Assembly: GCA_963817515.1 (NCBI GenBank)
Contig: CAWFPJ010000001.1
Span: forward strand, 124,001-188,000
DNA: 64,000 nucleotides
Source of the DNA: DATMNI01 sp963817515
GTDB taxonomy: Bacteria > Acidobacteriota > Terriglobia > Bryobacterales > Bryobacteraceae
Reading direction: 5' to 3'
The notes beneath the pieces are model-generated. The model made no database searches. It was not told where the DNA came from and saw nothing but the letters and a program-made list of their open reading frames with translations. Position 1 is the stretch's first letter. Every line of letters starts with the position of its first letter. Below are positions 1-10,646 of the stretch, one piece after another. A program made the position numbers and the translations under genes.

Positions 1-459
1 GAGTTCGATATGCGCAAGTTCGACGCCGCCTTCGCCGCCCTGGAAGAGCTGAATCTCTTCGCCCGGCAGCGCGGCGTGGAGATCCTGCTGGAGAATATTC
101 CCAACGACCTTTCGAGTGCCAAGCGCCTGCTTCAGTTCGAGGAACTGACGCATGTGGGACTCAACTACGTCTTCGACACGGGCCACGCCCATATGGGCGC
201 GGGGGTGGAGGCGGAGTTCAACCTGATGAAGGACAAGATCCGGTCCACCCATGTGCACGACAATGACGGCAAGAGCGACAGCCACCTGATTCCGTTTGTG
301 TCCGAAGGCGGCACCATCGACTGGAAGAATACCATGGCGCTGCTGCGCAGCCGTGAGAGCAACTATCCGCTGCTGCTGGAGCTGAAAGAGAAGCCCGATA
401 TCGCCAATCCGCTGGAGGCCGTACACAGAGCCTTCGATGGTTTGGAAGAATCGCAATGA
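1..459 (+). CDS. Sugar phosphate isomerase/epimerase (TIM barrel), C-terminal part
   Basis: The frame is open from base 1, so the N-terminus lies outside the window and only about the last 152 residues are present. The segment has the features of the xylose-isomerase-like TIM-barrel superfamily: LLENIPND, FDTGHAHMGAG and STHVHDNDG carry the Glu, Asp, His and His that usually bind a divalent metal, and a late GTIDW motif follows. Members isomerise or epimerise sugars, sugar phosphates or inosose, and the substrate cannot be read from this fragment. The stop codon overlaps the asnS start by four bases (ATGA), so the two genes are probably translationally coupled even though no functional link is evident. 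Confidence 0.8.
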   Translation, partial: EFDMRKFDAAFAALEELNLFARQRGVEILLENIPNDLSSAKRLLQFEELTHVGLNYVFDTGHAHMGAGVEAEFNLMKDKIRSTHVHDNDGKSDSHLIPFVSEGGTIDWKNTMALLRSRESNYPLLLELKEKPDIANPLEAVHRAFDGLEESQ

Positions 460-1853
460 TCCAGCCAGAAGGTTACATCCGCAGCCTGTTGAAGCGTCCT
501 CCCGGCGACACTGTGCTGGCGCAGGGATGGGTCAAGACGCGGCGCGATGGCAAGAACGTCCACTTCGTTCAGCTGAATGACGGCTCGTCGGCGGTGGACC
601 TTCAGGTGGTACTGGATGCCGGCGTGGTCGCGCCGGAGGTGGTGGCGCGCATCACCACCGGCGCGTGCCTGAGCGTGGAGGGAGAACTGGTGGCATCGCT
701 CGGCAAGGGGCAGGCTGTGGAATTGAAGGCCCGGTCAGTCACGGTGCACGGCACGGCTAATCCAGAAGAGTATCCGCTGCAAAAGAAAAAACATACGCTC
801 GAGACGTTGCGGGCGATTGGCCACCTGCGCCCGCGCTCGAACACCTTCGGCGCGGTATTTCGAGTCCGCAACGTGCTGGCCGGCGCGATTCACAAGTTTT
901 TTCAGGACCGCGGTTTTCTGTATGTGCATGCCCCGGTGATTACGACTTCGGACGCCGAAGGCGCGGGTTCCATGTTCCAGGTCACCACCCTCGACCTGGA
1001 TAGGACAGGCCAGAGCGGCAAGCCGCCGGACTTCAAGCAGGATTTCTTCGAACGGCGCGCGTACCTTACCGTGAGCGGACAACTGGAAGCTGAAATCTTC
1101 GCCCACGCATTTGCCAACGTGTACACCTTCGGCCCCACTTTCCGGGCCGAGAACTCCAACACGCCCCGCCACCTGGCCGAGTTTTACATGATCGAGCCGG
1201 AGATGGCGTTCTGCGATCTGCGGGACAATCAGGACCTGGCCGAAGCCTTTCTCAAGAGCCAGGTGGAGCAGGTGATGTCGGCCTGCCGCGCCGACCTGGA
1301 ATTTCTGAGCAAGTGGTACGACCCCGACCTGTTCAAGAATCTCGAAGGTCTGATCAACTGTCAATTCGAGCGCATTACCTACACCGAAGCCATCGCGCTG
1401 CTTGAGAAGGCCGGCCGGAACTGGGAATTTCCGGCCCATTGGGGCGCCGACCTGCAGAGCGAGCACGAACGCTACCTCACCGAGGAACTGTTGCAAAAGC
1501 CCGTGATCGTGACGGATTATCCCCGCGAGATCAAAGCCTTTTACATGCGCGGCAATGACGACGAAAAGACTGTGGCCGCGATGGACGTGCTGGTGCCGCG
1601 CATCGGCGAAATCATCGGCGGAAGCCAGCGCGAAGAGCGCCACGACGTGCTGCTTGAAAAGATCCGCGCCATGGCAGCCCACGGCATGAGGGAAGAGTCC
1701 TACTGGTGGTACCTGGATCTGCGCCGCTTCGGAGGCGTCAAGCACGCCGGTTTCGGTATGGGCTTTGAGCGCATGATGATGTACCTCACCGGCATGAAAA
1801 ATATTCGGGACGTGATTCCATTTCCACGAACTCCGGGCAACGCGGAGTTTTGA
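456..1853 (+). CDS. asnS: Asparaginyl-tRNA synthetase
   Basis: This cytoplasmic class IIb enzyme charges tRNA-Asn with asparagine using ATP. The 465-residue length is normal. An N-terminal OB fold binds the anticodon (AQGWVKTRRDGKNVHFVQL, about residues 22-40). The catalytic domain shows motif 2 around FRAENSNTPRHLAEF and motif 3 as GFGMGFERMMMYLTG followed by IPFPRTPG, the AsnRS rather than AspRS pattern. The ATG overlaps the upstream stop codon (ATGA), which supports this start. No terminator is evident; the next 196 bases hold a tandem repeat and a promoter for the following gene. Confidence 0.95.
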   Translation: MIQPEGYIRSLLKRPPGDTVLAQGWVKTRRDGKNVHFVQLNDGSSAVDLQVVLDAGVVAPEVVARITTGACLSVEGELVASLGKGQAVELKARSVTVHGTANPEEYPLQKKKHTLETLRAIGHLRPRSNTFGAVFRVRNVLAGAIHKFFQDRGFLYVHAPVITTSDAEGAGSMFQVTTLDLDRTGQSGKPPDFKQDFFERRAYLTVSGQLEAEIFAHAFANVYTFGPTFRAENSNTPRHLAEFYMIEPEMAFCDLRDNQDLAEAFLKSQVEQVMSACRADLEFLSKWYDPDLFKNLEGLINCQFERITYTEAIALLEKAGRNWEFPAHWGADLQSEHERYLTEELLQKPVIVTDYPREIKAFYMRGNDDEKTVAAMDVLVPRIGEIIGGSQREERHDVLLEKIRAMAAHGMREESYWWYLDLRRFGGVKHAGFGMGFERMMMYLTGMKNIRDVIPFPRTPGNAEF

Positions 1854-1930
1854 ACCGGCTTTCCGGGTACCGTGATCAACCGCGGTCAGGTCTCCGGGAA
1901 ACGTTACGCAACCAACCGCCACTATCTTCT

Positions 1931-1958
1931 GGGCAAACACTGCCGGGCGAACACTGCC
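1931..1958. repeat. Two tandem copies of a 14-bp sequence
   Basis: GGGCAAACACTGCC at 1931-1944 is followed directly by GGGCGAACACTGCC at 1945-1958, with one mismatch. It lies between asnS and the promoter of the large membrane protein. It could be a tandem regulator site or a chance duplication; nothing further can be said. Confidence 0.5.
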
Positions 1959-1999
1959 GCGCACGTTACATAAATGTGAACTTATGGCTTGGATGGGTG

Positions 2000-2005
2000 T
2001 ATACT
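2000..2005 (+). promoter_or_regulatory. -10-like box for the large membrane protein
   Basis: TATACT sits 45 bases before the ATG at 2050, which would give a leader of about 38 bases that includes a strong GGAGGGGG ribosome-binding site. No good -35 is visible. Confidence 0.4.
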
Positions 2006-2049
2006 TCCAGCTAAATTAAGAATTCTCATGAGGTTGCCGGAGGGGGATT

Positions 2050-5000
2050 ATGGCTGCCAAGTCGGGTTCGGAGGTTGCCTCACAGGGTCAGAAGTCCGCT
2101 TCGCAAAAGGGGCCGGACGCGGAAAAACCGACAACATCCTGGGTCATTCCCTTGATTACCGCGGTGGCGCTGGCCTTGGTCTTCTGCGCTTACTATTTTG
2201 TGTACGTAGGGGCACAGCGCGAAGATCTCGCGAACCGCAACTTTCGAGCCCTGGCGGTGCTGGGGGAGCAACTCCAGCAGAGCATCTCGATTCACAGTAA
2301 CATTCTGGAATTCTGCGCTAACCTGGCCGATCACAACAGACAAGCCACGCACCTGACAAAGGAGGATTTGAACCAGTTCCTCATCGTCCAGCCCGAAGAC
2401 AGGCACCTACCCGCGAAGGACCGCGAACGCGAAGCACTCAAGAACTATCTCAAGTATCTGGCGCCCACTTTCGAGTTGACCGAAATCCCACACAACACCA
2501 ATCCCAAAGGCGTGTCGAGACTTCAGGTAGAGCGCCGCAGCGACCGATGGGAACTCATACTGACTGGTTTTCCACACATTGGGACTGACAAGGATTACCA
2601 GGGTTCGCTCAGAATCAACGAATTGATGGCGCCCCTGGTCGGATCGCTCCCGTTTGACGACATACTCCTGGTATCGAAGGAAGGAACAATCGTCTATCAG
2701 AGCAAGAAGATCGGTCCGCAGTTCACGAAGCTCAGTGCAATTCTGCAGGCGCAGACCGGCGCCGCGGACAGCAAACAGGCCGGCGAATCGACAAAGCCGG
2801 AGGCGCCCTCACCACCGGTTCAATCAGAGCCGCAAGCCACCCCCATCAACGAGAATGCGGATCGGGCCTGGCGCACCAAGTCCATTCATCTGACTGACGT
2901 CAAACTCGCCGGTACACAATACAAACTCTTCCTGCAGCCGGTTCTGGTCAGCACTTTCAACGGGGTCGAAGCCGTGAATGAAGCGGCCAACGAGTGGGTG
3001 CTATGCGGACTTAGATCTTCCGCCGCCTTGGACTGGGAGTCACTCTCGCTGTCTTATACGTTCTTCATCTGGTTCACTGTCGCGTTTCTTGTGATCTGGA
3101 CCAGCTATAAGGTGCTGAAGATCTTCTTCATGAATCAGCGGGAGCGTTTGCGGCTGCGAGAACTCGGGACTCTGGGGCTGTCTCTGGTTCTACTGACCAG
3201 CGTTTGCACGCTATCACTGCTGCAGTTCGAATTTCATGTGAATGATGAAACCGAAGCGCGGCTGGCAACTCTCGGTGGGAAGCTCTCGCGGAATCTCCAT
3301 GATGAATTGGGGCTGATGAGCGCACAGTTGATGGACTGGTGTGCGTCCCCGGAACTTCAGCAAAAGGATTTCCAAACCGCATCCGGGAAAGAAATAATCC
3401 GGAACAGGATGCTCAAGGGTTCAACTCCGATCGGAGGGGGATCCGTCCAGCCCACGCCCGAACCAAACCAGTATCCGTACGTAAACAATGGATTTTGGAC
3501 GGATGACGACGGTCATCAGATGATCAAATGGAGCATGATGCAATACGTCACGCCGATGATAGACGTGGCGCAGTTGGCTGTCTACAGACGCCCTAGCACG
3601 CACTTCGTCGATGTCAAGTTTCCACCATTTAACTTCGTTTCGATTCTGCCGCCGAACAAACTCGAATATCTTGCCACGCTGGGCATGAAAACCAGCGCTT
3701 GCAGCCCTAAGAGCGCCTTGGCCGGGATGAAAGACGATGTCAAGGGCGGCTCTGCGTTCTTGTCGGTACAACCGCTCTCCCTGATTGATCCGATACTGCC
3801 GTTCGGCTACGGTTTCGCGCTGGTCGATCAAAATGGCTCCGTCCTGTTTCATTCCGACAAGAACCGAAACGGGCGCGAGAATTTCCTGGTGGAGAGCGAC
3901 GGGAACAAGGAACTTCACGCCGCAATTTTCGGACGCTCAAACCCGCGCTCGCTGTTCATCAAGTATCTGGGCAAAGACTACCGCGCGTTGGTGGTCCCCA
4001 TTCAGAATATATCTCAGGCACCATGGTCGCTGATCGTCTTTAGAGACCTCACTGCCGTCCGGACCCTCAGCCTGCAGATTATGACTTTGGCGTCCACACA
4101 GCTCTTCCTGATCCTGGCGGGGCCGGTGGTGTTCATTTCAATCTGGTATGCGATTCGCAGGCCGCGGTTTGCACCCGAGTGGCTGTGGCCGAATCAGGGC
4201 CGCATGCGGACCTATGTGGATCAGATTTTCCAATACAGCCTTCTGATTATTCTGTTTCTGATCCTGTGCCTCTGGGGATCCATCGAGGAAATCCTGTTGG
4301 GCTGCGCCGCACTTCCCTGCGCCGCTTTGGGGCTTACATGGTGGTGTTTTCGGAAGAATCGCCTGCCGGCAGGAAAATCGCGGCCTCGAACAGGAAGCAG
4401 GGTGATGGCGGCTTCGGCGACGCTTTCTTTGTTCGGCGTGGTGGTCTTATTGGCGCTGGTTTTTCTGTGGACGCATTTGAAAGCACTCGGCGTCTGGTTG
4501 GGGTTTGGCATGGCGGCGACGGCGCCGCTGCTGGCCAAACCGCGCGACTATCTGATCGGCAGGTTAGGCCGCTGGCGCGCAGCGGACGCGCACGCACAGC
4601 CCACGCCGGGCGGCGCTGAACGCGGGTTTTTCACCTATAAGAATTGTTGGGCGGCGAGTGTTCTTTTGCTGCTTCTGCTGATCGGCGTGTTGATGCCGAT
4701 GGCGCTGTACCGCGCCAGCCTGAACGTGGAGCGGCGCTTAGGGATTAAACAGGCGCAGTGGCATCTGGCTTCCACTGTGGCACGACGCTGGGCGGCGATA
4801 GTTGCGCAGCACGAAAACGGTGAGTTGAGCGACACCGCATGGCGCGCGTTCCAAGACAACCAGAACTGCAAGACACACGTATGCCCCTGGCTGTGGATTG
4901 TACCCGACGGTCTGACTGCGGCCGATGGAACTCTGCCGCTTGAGCAGCATTCGGCGGTGTCGACAGAACTCCACAAAGACTGGTTTCTGCGCCTGCACTA

Positions 5001-6301
5001 CTCACTTCATCATGACTACAACGAGTCCTCCGCGGAAATGTTGGGAGTGATCCATGACCGCGGCAAGCCTCCGGACTGGTCTTGGGAGAACAAGGCTTCC
5101 GCAATCACTCTTCGATGGCACGGCACTCATCCTCCGGCGCAAAAACTCGCCGAGGATGCCGATCCGTTAGTGGTGCAAGACGATCTGTTACTTACATCCC
5201 CCGTCCGGCCCTTCTCGTGGAGCGATGGAGTAACCTACACCGGGATTGCGGCTGCGGTGATGTTAGCCATCGGCGGCCTGGTCCTGGCCCTGGCTCGAAA
5301 GGTCTTCCTGTTTGGCGTCGCGCCAATGAAAATGACGGGAACGCGCCAGGTGGCGGAATCCATTCGTGAAGGCAAGAATATTCTGATTCTCTTGCCACCT
5401 GTCTCGGACTGGCAATTGGACGCAACCAAATATCCCATAGATCTGATCGAAGTGGCGGCGTTGCCCAATTGGGCCGAGACCCTGGACCTGTCGGTCCTGC
5501 CACCGAATACGGTGATCGAGATCCGGCATTTCGAGTTCCGTGCGGACGACGCTGAAATCGACAAGCAGAAGTGCGTGCTGCTTGACCGCCTGCTGAAAAG
5601 GGAGAACACCCAACTGGCGGTCGTCATGACCGTCCCGGTTTCTCCGAAGGATTACCGCCGTATGTTTCCGGCTCTCGAAGTTATCGATCTCCGGGAGGAG
5701 CCCTTTCCCTGGCTGCGGCAGTACGAGGGTCCGGCCCGGGACTTCATCTGGAAAGAGTGCGGCCCGATGCCGGCTCTATGGCCCATCGGCGCGCAACTTG
5801 CAAAAGATATCGACCCGGATAGCCGTGCAGTCGGAAGAAACCGTGGCGTCGGAAATCCTGGAGCGAGCCGATCCTTACTACCGCCTGATTTGGAAAGAAT
5901 GTTCGAAGGAACAGAAATTTGTGCTCTCTCAGTTGGCGGAGGATGGCTTGCTGAACCCGGGCAATGGAAGAGCCATCCGGCAACTCATACGTAGGGGACT
6001 CATCACGAAAGATCCTCAGTTTCGCATCGTGAACGAAAGCTTTCGCCGCTTCCTGCGGTCGGCTACTACTAACGACTTGAAGCAGGAGTGGCTGCACGAA
6101 TCGCGGCGAAGTGGTTGGGGAAAAGCTCATGGCGCCTTCTTCACTACGATGACGTTGTTGGGAATATTTCTGATCGCCACGCAAAATGCCCTGTGGCAGT
6201 CGGCCGCCGCTTATGTGACAACGGCTTTGGGCGCGCTCGGTACATTCGCTAAACTATTCGATACATTCCGCGGTCGCGGAACTACAGAGAAGGCAAGTTA
6301 A
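2050..6301 (+). CDS. Very large multi-pass membrane protein of unknown function (one frameshift)
   Basis: I do not recognise the family. The start ATG follows a strong GGAGGGGG site. A first membrane helix lies at about residues 31-53, then a large probably extracytoplasmic region (about 54-335), a helix pair near 338-395, a second extracytoplasmic region (about 396-690), and six or more further helices from about 690 to 1090. A soluble C-terminal part follows, beginning near NILILLPPVSDW. The layout resembles a receptor with two outer sensory regions, but no kinase, GGDEF or methyl-accepting domain is seen. The frame is lost near 5815-5822: downstream coding continues in the next frame (ETVASEILERADPYYRLIW onward) to 6301 and ends with two more helices. 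Removing one base restores one product of about 1400 residues. The alternative reading, a short 1314-residue protein with a random tail, is less likely because the shifted frame keeps coherent coding. Confidence 0.65.
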
Positions 6302-6348
6302 TTGCTGGGTGCCGCCCGGATAGACGGCAGGCCAGGGACCGCTCCACG

Positions 6349-7257
6349 ATGCCACATTCCACCGTCGCAATTATCGGCGCTCCCCTCGACCTGGGCCAGG
6401 ACCGCCGCGGCGTCGATATGGGCCCTTCGGCCTTACGGGTGGCGGGCTTGAACGCGCGCGTGGCGTCGCTCGGCTACGTGGTGGAAGACCTGGGCAACGT
6501 ACCCGTGGAACAGGCCGAGGCTTGGCCCGAAGGCGACGAACATGCCAAGTACCTGGCGCAGATCGCGACCGCGTGCAATGCCATTGCCGTGCGCGTGGAT
6601 GATGCGCTCCGGCGCGGCCGCCTTCCCCTGGTGCTGGGGGGCGACCACTCCGTAGCGGTGGGCACGCTGAGCGGAGTGGCGCGCTACTTTCGCCCACAAG
6701 ATATCGGACTGATCTGGCTGGATGCCCATGCCGACATGAACACGCCGGAGAGCAGCCCCAGCGGCAATATCCATGGCATGGCGCTGGCCTGCATCCTGGG
6801 AATGGGTCCCGACCAGTTGACGGATCTCGCCGGTTTCCGGCCCAAAGTGTCGCCCCAAAAGGCGGTCATCGTGGGGCTGCGCGATGTGGACCAGATGGAG
6901 AAACCGCACGTGCGCGAGTCCGGTATTCGCGCGTTCACCATGCGCGACATCGACGAGCGGGGACTGCGCGCCGTGATGGAGGACGCCATTCGGCTGGCCT
7001 CCGACGGCACCGCCGGTTTCCATGTCTCGCTCGACATCGATTTCGTGGACCCCAAGGATGCACCGGGCGTCGGCACCCCCGTCCGCGGCGGCGCGACTTA
7101 CCGTGAGGCGCATTTGGCAATGGAAATGATAGGTGATTCCCGGCGCATGATCTCGATGGAGGTGGTGGAGGTGAACCCGGTGATTGACGAGGCGAACCGC
7201 ACTGCCGATCTGGCCGTCGAACTGATCATGTCCGGATTGGGAAAACGAATTCTATGA
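6349..7257 (+). CDS. rocF: Arginase
   Basis: The enzyme hydrolyses L-arginine to ornithine and urea in the cytoplasm. The 302-residue protein carries the binuclear manganese site of the ureohydrolase family: GGDHS near residue 100, DAHAD near 125 and SLDIDFVDP near 228, plus SMEVVEVNP near the end. The N-terminal IGAPLDLGQDRRGVDMGP matches arginase rather than agmatinase. Its stop overlaps the following ddl start by four bases. No urease or arginine-uptake gene is next to it, so a role in arginine breakdown or ornithine supply cannot be chosen from context. Confidence 0.92.
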   Translation: MPHSTVAIIGAPLDLGQDRRGVDMGPSALRVAGLNARVASLGYVVEDLGNVPVEQAEAWPEGDEHAKYLAQIATACNAIAVRVDDALRRGRLPLVLGGDHSVAVGTLSGVARYFRPQDIGLIWLDAHADMNTPESSPSGNIHGMALACILGMGPDQLTDLAGFRPKVSPQKAVIVGLRDVDQMEKPHVRESGIRAFTMRDIDERGLRAVMEDAIRLASDGTAGFHVSLDIDFVDPKDAPGVGTPVRGGATYREAHLAMEMIGDSRRMISMEVVEVNPVIDEANRTADLAVELIMSGLGKRIL

Positions 7258-8232
7258 AATTACGAGTAGCCGTGGTCTATGGCGGACGCACTGGCGAACA
7301 CGAAGTGTCCATCCGATCGGCCAAAGCCATCATGGGCGCCATGGACCCCGCCAAGTACCAGATAATCGAATACTTCATCGACCAGCAGGGCAAATGGGTC
7401 CCGCGGCCCATCCTGCCGGAACCCGACGCGCAGCCCGACATCGACGTAGTCTTTCCCGTATTGCATGGCACCTTCGGCGAAGACGGCACCATGCAGGGCC
7501 TGCTTGGAACTGGCCGACCTGCCATACGTAGGCGCCGGCGTGATGGCCTCGGCCGTCTCCATGGACAAGGAGATGATGAAGCGTGTCTGTAAGGAACGGA
7601 TGTTGCCGGTGGTCGAATACGTGACCGTGCCGCGCGAATGCACCAACATTGTGGAGGTCTGCAGGCGCCTGCCTTTTCCGATGTTCGTCAAGCCCGCGAA
7701 TCTAGGCTCCTCGGTGGGAATTTCCAAGGCGCACGACGAGAAGGAACTGGAAGCGGGGTTCGCGCTGGCCGCCCAATTCGACCGCAAGATCATTGTGGAA
7801 CGCGGCATTCAGGGCCGGGAACTGGAGTGCTCCGTGCTGGGCAACGACGCGCCCATGGCTTCCCTGCCCTGCGAGATTCTGCCCTCGCGAGAGTTTTACG
7901 ATTACGAAGACAAATACCTGCTGGACCGCGCCGAGACCCGGGTACCGGCCGATCTGCCGGCGGAGCGCACCGAGGAATTGCGCCGCCTGGCCGTGGAATG
8001 TTTCCGCGCCGTGGAATGCGAAGGCATGGCGCGCGTCGATTTTTTGCTGGAATCGGAAACCAACCGGCTCTACATTAACGAGATCAATACCATCCCCGGC
8101 TTCACTTCCATCAGCATGTATCCCAAGATGTGGGAGCACAGCGGCATCCCGTTCGCCGCCTTGATAGATCAGTTGATCGAACTGGCGCTCGACCGGCACC
8201 GTCGGAAAAAGGCCACACGGTTTGCCCGATAA
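7254..8232 (+). CDS. ddl: D-alanine--D-alanine ligase (one frameshift)
   Basis: This ATP-grasp enzyme makes the D-Ala-D-Ala dipeptide for peptidoglycan. The N-terminal part (VVYGGRTGEHEVSIRSA) is in one frame and the rest in another. The switch is at the GG pair 7506-7507: dropping one G turns the nonsense after GTMQGLL into GTMQGLLELADLPYVGAGV, the expected family sequence. The ATP-grasp core shows FVKPANLGSSVGISKA, ARVDFLLE, and the metal and product site NEINTIPGFTSISMYP. Restored length is about 325 residues, close to normal. Because the enzyme is essential and a single base repairs it, a sequence error is more likely than a pseudogene. The ATG overlaps the arginase stop (ATGA). Confidence 0.88.
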
Positions 8233-8239
8233 GATCACA

Positions 8240-9003
8240 ATGCATCGCGTCGCCGCCGTGCTCTTGCCTGCTCACCTGCGCCGCCCACTCGCAATCGCAG
8301 CCCAAATACTATACCTGCCACCGCACCTCCAAGCCGATCCAAATCGATGGGCGCGTGGATGACGCTGCCTGGCGCAAGGCCCCGTGGACCGATTGGTTCG
8401 TCGATATCGAAGGCGCCGGCAAACCCACTCCCCGCCTTCACACACACGCCAAAATGCTTTGGGATGCACAGTTTCTTTACGTGGCCGCCGAACTGGAAGA
8501 GCCGCACGTGTGGGCAACCCTCACCGAGCACGATTCCGTGATTTTCCACGATAACGACTTCGAAGTTTTCCTGAACCCTTCGGGCGATGGCCGCAACTAT
8601 TTCGAATTCGAGATCAACGCCCTCAATACGGGGTGGGATCTGTTCCTGCCCAAGCCGTACCGCGAAGGCGGCAAGGCCGATAACAGCTGGGATATTCCCG
8701 GACTGCACACCGCCGTGTCCGTGAATGGCACGCTCAACAATCCTGGCGATACCGACCGCGGCTGGATGATCGAGATGGCCTTCCCGTGGAGCGCATTTGC
8801 CTCCCGCGCCCCCGTTTCGCGACCCGACGCTCGGCGACGTGTGGCGGGTCAACTTTTCGCGCGTGGAGTGGCGCACCGACGTAGTAGACGGCAAGTACGT
8901 GAAGCCGCCCGGCCAGAAAGAAGACAACTGGGTCTGGTCGCCGCAGGGCCTGATCAACATGCATGTGCCCGATCGCTGGGGTTACCTCCGCTTCGCGCGA
9001 TAG
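8240..9003 (+). CDS. Secreted protein with CBM9-like / DOMON-type domain (two frameshifts)
   Basis: Members of this group resemble the carbohydrate-binding family 9 domain (KPIQIDGRVDDAAWRKAPW, then FEVFLNPSGDGRNYFEFEIN and FPWSAF), usually exported and thought to bind glycans; the ligand is unknown. Two one-base insertions break it. Near 8267-8268 (CC) the removal of one C joins the ATG at 8240 to a clean signal peptide, MHRVAAVLLLLTCAAHS. In the C-run 8809-8813 the removal of one C continues the protein as APFRDPTLGDVWRVNFSRVE to the stop at 9003. The corrected protein has about 253 residues. The ATG lies seven bases after the ddl stop. Confidence is good for the family and moderate for the exact N-terminus. 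Confidence 0.75.
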
Positions 9004-9030
9004 AATTCACGCGATAGAATAAGGAGCAGC

Positions 9031-9174
9031 ATGGCCAGCCTGCCAAAATCCGGAACCGTTGCCTGTCTGAAAAATGGATCTCTCCGCCAGTCGCAACTCC
9101 TTTCCGAAGGTATGCTGAAACCCAGGAATTTCCCCAGCGTCCAAATTGACATCTCCGGAATTTGGCCAGATTGA
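9031..9174 (+). CDS. Candidate 47-residue small ORF coupled to the S41 protease
   Basis: An ATG preceded by AAGGAG opens a frame (MASLPKSGTVACLKNGS...) that ends in a TGA overlapping the ATG of the S41 protease (TGATG at 9172-9176). The protease start has no ribosome-binding site of its own, so translation of this ORF could feed ribosomes to it. There is no recognisable domain, and coding is supported only by the site and the overlap. Confidence 0.3.
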   Translation: MASLPKSGTVACLKNGSLRQSQLLSEGMLKPRNFPSVQIDISGIWPD

Positions 9175-10634
9175 TGTTCCGACTTACTGCCACCCTGCTG
9201 TGCGCTGCCGCCACGCTTTTCGGGGCGGATGACTTAGACTCCCAAATCCGTTCCGTAATCGGCGCGTACGCCATCCTGCAGCAGAACGCAGCCGACCCGG
9301 TCAGCTCGGAGCAGGCCTTTTACCAGGGCGCCATCCCCGGCCTGCTGAAGAAACTGGACCCGCACTCGGTGTTCTTCGATCCGGGCCAGTTCGAACAGCT
9401 CAAGCGGATGGAGCAATCCACCTCGAAGGGATTCGGCAGCGTGGTATCCATTCTGCCAGGCCGCGTAATCGTGCTCCAGACGCTGCCCGGTACGCCATCG
9501 GCGAGATCCGGCCTGGCGCCGGGTGATGAGATTGTCGCCATCAACGGGTACGACATCAGCCGGCTCGATCTGGAACAGCTGCCCCAATTGCTGGAGCAAT
9601 CGCGCCAGCAGCAGGCCCGCCTGGACGTCCGCCGCCCCGGCATCGGGACATACATGCACTTCACCCTCACGCCCGAGGAGATGCAGTCTCCCAGCGTGGA
9701 GCGCACCTTCTTTCTGGGCGCCGGCATCGGCTACATCCGGGTCGCGAGCTTCGACGAAAAAACCGCGCCGCAACTCAAGGAAGCCATCGAAAAATTGGGC
9801 GGTGACCGGCTGAACGGCCTGGTGCTCGACCTGCGTAATAATCCCGGAGGGCTGTTGACCGCGGCCATCGAAACCTCGGCGTTGTTTCTGCGGCCCGGCC
9901 AAAAGATCGTCACGGTGCGCGGCCGCAAGGTGGCGGAAACGTCCGAATCCGTTCCCCAGACCGCCAAGCCGTATGGTTTCAAGCTGGCCATCCTGGTTAA
10001 CGAAAAATCGGCCAGCGCTTCGGAAATTGTCTCCGGCGCGATGCAGGACCATGACCGCGCCACCATCCTGGGGGCATCCAGTTTCGGCAAGGGCCTGGTG
10101 CAATCGGTTTTTCCGCTGACCCAGTCCACGGCCCTGGCGCTGACCACCGCGCTGTATTACACGCCTAGCGGACGCTCGATTCAGAAGCCCCTCGACGCCA
10201 CGCGCTTCGAGCTTGGCACCACCACCGCCCACCCCAACAAGCAGTCGGAATTCCACACCGACAAGGGCCGCGTGGTGCTGGGCGGCGGCGGCATTCAGCC
10301 CGACATCGTGGTGCCTCCGCCCCTGATGAATCGCGTGCGCGCCGTGTTGGATGCCAGCGGCTCCTTTACCAACTTCGCCACTGAGTATCTGCGCAACCGC
10401 AAGATCACTCCCGATTTCGAAGTGACCGGCGAGATCCTGGATCAATTCCGCGTGTTTCTCTCCGACCGCGAAATCCGCCCCGGTCTTGCCGAGTGGTCCG
10501 CCGAACGCGACTTCATCTCCAACCGCCTGAAAACCGAACTGTTCAACCAGGCCTTCGGCGTGGAAAAGGGCGACGAAATCGAAGCGCAACGCGACCCGGT
10601 GATACTCAAAGCCCTGGAAGCTATTGGTGGGTAG
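9174..10634 (+). CDS. C-terminal processing peptidase, family S41, with PDZ domain
   Basis: Proteases of the CtpA/Prc type cleave near the C-terminus of periplasmic substrates. The chosen ATG gives a signal peptide (MFRLTATLLCAAATLFGA); an upstream TTG at 9162 in the same frame is possible. A PDZ domain (about residues 80-165, with VLQTLPGTPSARSGLAPGDE) precedes the S41 domain. The catalytic Ser lies in NEKSASASEIVSG and the Lys in SSFGKGLVQS, so the enzyme looks active. A roughly 110-residue C-terminal extension follows. At 486 residues it is normal for the family. It follows a possible coupled small ORF. Confidence 0.9.
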   Translation: MFRLTATLLCAAATLFGADDLDSQIRSVIGAYAILQQNAADPVSSEQAFYQGAIPGLLKKLDPHSVFFDPGQFEQLKRMEQSTSKGFGSVVSILPGRVIVLQTLPGTPSARSGLAPGDEIVAINGYDISRLDLEQLPQLLEQSRQQQARLDVRRPGIGTYMHFTLTPEEMQSPSVERTFFLGAGIGYIRVASFDEKTAPQLKEAIEKLGGDRLNGLVLDLRNNPGGLLTAAIETSALFLRPGQKIVTVRGRKVAETSESVPQTAKPYGFKLAILVNEKSASASEIVSGAMQDHDRATILGASSFGKGLVQSVFPLTQSTALALTTALYYTPSGRSIQKPLDATRFELGTTTAHPNKQSEFHTDKGRVVLGGGGIQPDIVVPPPLMNRVRAVLDASGSFTNFATEYLRNRKITPDFEVTGEILDQFRVFLSDREIRPGLAEWSAERDFISNRLKTELFNQAFGVEKGDEIEAQRDPVILKALEAIGG

Positions 10635-10646
10635 CGGCGGTGCACT

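Noticed and set aside
735..1964. 409-residue open frame on the minus strand opposite asnS
   Set aside because: It mirrors asnS codon structure in a GC-rich gene and has no domain; asnS on the plus strand is complete.
7465..7592. Two overlapping short genes instead of one ddl
   Set aside because: The two parts are the N- and C-terminal portions of one ATP-grasp ligase and join after removal of one base.
9234..10589. 451-residue open frame opposite the S41 protease
   Set aside because: A shadow of the protease; low-complexity composition and no motif, while the protease has its full active site.
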